Shown here: positions 62,798 to 64,000 of the stretch, piece after piece
Numbering within the stretch: position 1 is the first letter of the stretch
How the letters are laid out: each line of letters starts with the position of its first letter
From: Pseudomonas aylmerensis
GTDB lineage: Bacteria; Pseudomonadota; Gammaproteobacteria; Pseudomonadales; Pseudomonadaceae
Assembly (NCBI RefSeq): GCF_001702265.1
Contig: NZ_MAUE01000010.1
Location: 248,001-312,000 of the forward strand
Reading direction: 5' to 3'
Length of the DNA stretch: 64,000 bases
Made by a program: the position numbers and the translations under genes
Notes under the pieces: model-generated
The model's input: only the letters and a program-made list of their open reading frames with translations
Told to the model about the DNA's origin: nothing
The model's database searches: none

Positions 62798-63892
62798 TCA
62801 CAAAACCGCTTTCGGGTAAGAGCCCAGCACTTTGAGTGCCACGGCTTCCTGACTGATTTTCTCGAGCACACCCTTGACCAGCGGGTCGCGGTGATGGCCG
62901 ACGAAGTCGATAAAGAACACGTAAGTCCATTTACCGCTGCGCGAAGGACGAGTCTCGATACGCGTCAGGTCAATCCCGTTGTCGTGGAACGGCACCAGCA
63001 GCTCATGCAGCGCGCCGGGCTTGTTGCTCATGGAGACGATGATCGACGTCTTGTCGTCGCCGGTCGGCGGCACTTCCTGGTTGCCGATCATCAGGAACCG
63101 CGTGGAGTTGTCCGGGCGATCCTCGATTTTCTCGGCCAGGCGCGTCAGGCCATACAGGCCTGCAGCCATGTCACCGGCAATGGCCGCCGAATTCCACTCA
63201 CCCTTGACCCGCTTGGCCGCCTCGGCATTGCTGGACACCGCCACGCGTTCGACATTCGGATAATGCGCGTCCAGCCACTTGCGGCACTGGGCCAGCGACT
63301 GGGCGTGGGAGTAGATACGGCTGATGCTATCGGTCTTGGTGTTCTCGCCCACCAGCAGGTGGTGGTGGATGCGCAGCTCGACTTCGCCACAGATCACCAT
63401 GTCGTGCTCGAGGAAGCTGTCCAGCGTGTGGTTGACCGCGCCTTCGGTGGAGTTTTCCACCGGCACCACGCCAAAGTTCACGGCACCAGCCGCCACTTCA
63501 CGAAACACTTCGTCGATCGCCGCCATTGGCTTGCTGATCACCGCGTGGCCGAAGTGCTTCATGGCCGCCGCCTGGGTGAAGGTGCCTTCAGGCCCGAGGT
63601 AAGCCACTTTCAGTGGCTGCTCCAGCGCCAGGCAGGAAGACATGATTTCACGGAACAACCGCGCCATCTCTTCATTGCCCAATGGGCCCTTGTTGCGCTC
63701 CATCACGCGCTTGAGCACCTGGGCTTCACGCTCGGGCCGGTAGAACACTGGCACTTCGCCTTCGGCCAGGGAGGCCATCTTTACCCGTGCCACTTCCTGG
63801 GCGCACCGCGCGCGCTCACTGATCAGCTCCAGGACTTTCTCGTCCAGGCTGTCAATGCGCACGCGCAGGGCCTTGAGTTCTTGCTCAGACAT
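62798..63892 (-). CDS. pheA: Bifunctional chorismate mutase / prephenate dehydratase
   Basis: The 364-residue protein has an AroQ-type chorismate mutase domain (1-90, LRVRIDSLDEKVLELISERARCA), a prephenate dehydratase domain (AYLGPEGTFTQAAAMKHF; NSTEGAVNHTLDSF; TRFLMIG) and a C-terminal ACT domain (NKPGALHELLVPFH, with TRIETRPS) for phenylalanine feedback. Its ATG shares one base with the serC stop (TAATG). Confidence 0.96.
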   Translation of the reverse strand: MSEQELKALRVRIDSLDEKVLELISERARCAQEVARVKMASLAEGEVPVFYRPEREAQVLKRVMERNKGPLGNEEMARLFREIMSSCLALEQPLKVAYLGPEGTFTQAAAMKHFGHAVISKPMAAIDEVFREVAAGAVNFGVVPVENSTEGAVNHTLDSFLEHDMVICGEVELRIHHHLLVGENTKTDSISRIYSHAQSLAQCRKWLDAHYPNVERVAVSSNAEAAKRVKGEWNSAAIAGDMAAGLYGLTRLAEKIEDRPDNSTRFLMIGNQEVPPTGDDKTSIIVSMSNKPGALHELLVPFHDNGIDLTRIETRPSRSGKWTYVFFIDFVGHHRDPLVKGVLEKISQEAVALKVLGSYPKAVL

Positions 63893-64000
63893 TAGCCGTG
63901 TTCCTTTTCGAACTCTGCCATGTAGGCCACCAACGCGTTGATGGCGTGGATGTCGACAGCGTTGTAGATGGAGGCGCGCATGCCACCGACCGAACGGTGG
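63892..64000 (-). CDS. serC: Phosphoserine aminotransferase, C-terminal 35 codons
   Basis: The minus strand ends ...[15 protein letters not shown], followed by [20 protein letters not shown] and TAA. This is the conserved C terminus of SerC, including the [10 protein letters not shown] substrate-binding stretch. The rest lies beyond the window. It forms an operon with pheA. Confidence 0.92.
   Translation of the reverse strand, partial: HRSVGGMRASIYNAVDIHAINALVAYMAEFEKEHG

Noticed and set aside
61310..63895. 861-codon plus-strand open frame opposite tyrA-aroA, hisC and pheA
   Set aside because: It spans three confirmed genes on the other strand and has typical shadow composition.

Overview
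The window is chromosomal DNA from a Pseudomonas of the fluorescens group. The evidence is the order serC-pheA-hisC-tyrA/aroA-cmk-rpsA-ihfB-lapA followed by an O-antigen locus that ends in a wbpM-type gene and a comEA-type gene. Other support comes from the fused tyrA-aroA gene, the kdpFABC-kdpDE set, and REP/REPIN repeats built on the 'cgcgggcaagcccgctcccac' type of core. Flanking DNA is GC-rich. The O-antigen region (about 36-55 kb) is visibly richer in A and T, as expected for an exchanged serotype locus.

Layout. (1) 1-5.1 kb: the first codons of a probable greB, an unrecognised coiled-coil protein, and a divergent three-gene ABC system (ATPase, ABC-2 permease, GldG-like protein). (2) 5.3-13.8 kb: housekeeping and accessory genes, namely DoxX, an MltF-type lytic transglycosylase, TatD, a chemoreceptor, an Mpo1-like protein, a TesB-like thioesterase, a CHAD protein, a small lipoprotein and a patatin-like phospholipase. 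(3) 13.8-22.1 kb: the high-affinity K+ pump KdpFABC and its KdpDE two-component system, with REP elements inside the operon and three phased repeats upstream of kdpF that look like KdpE sites. (4) 22.2-26.8 kb: ethanolamine permease with a candidate sigma-54 promoter, a DUF2897 peptide, a GntR regulator with a DUF1989 gene, a TetR regulator and a ComEA-like protein. (5) 26.8-55.0 kb: O-antigen locus. (6) 55.8-64.0 kb: lapA, ihfB, a small lipoprotein, rpsA, cmk, tyrA-aroA, hisC, pheA and the end of serC.

The O-antigen locus has three transcription blocks. Block A (minus strand, 55.0 to 39.9 kb, mostly overlapping genes) carries a CMP-legionaminic-acid-type pathway (LegB, LegC, LegG, LegI, an acetyltransferase, a PtmE-like nucleotidyltransferase, PtmF-like and PtmA-like oxidoreductases, a CMP transferase). 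It continues with Wzy, Wzx, an orphan glycosyltransferase candidate, and an amidotransferase with its HisH/HisF partners. Block B (minus strand, 35.5 to 26.8 kb) carries the UDP-N-acetyl-L-fucosamine genes wbjBCD, a WbuB-like transferase, a 4-keto reductase, a WbpL-type initiating transferase and WbpM. Block C (plus strand, 36.1-39.8 kb) sits between them in the opposite direction and looks like a serotype-modifying gtr cassette (GtrB, methyltransferase, GtrA, large membrane protein). My inference is a Wzx/Wzy-made trisaccharide of D-QuiNAc or D-FucNAc, L-FucNAc or its acetamidino form, and a legionaminic-type nonulosonic acid, further decorated by the gtr cassette. This is the same set of sugars I recall for P. 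aeruginosa serotype O12.
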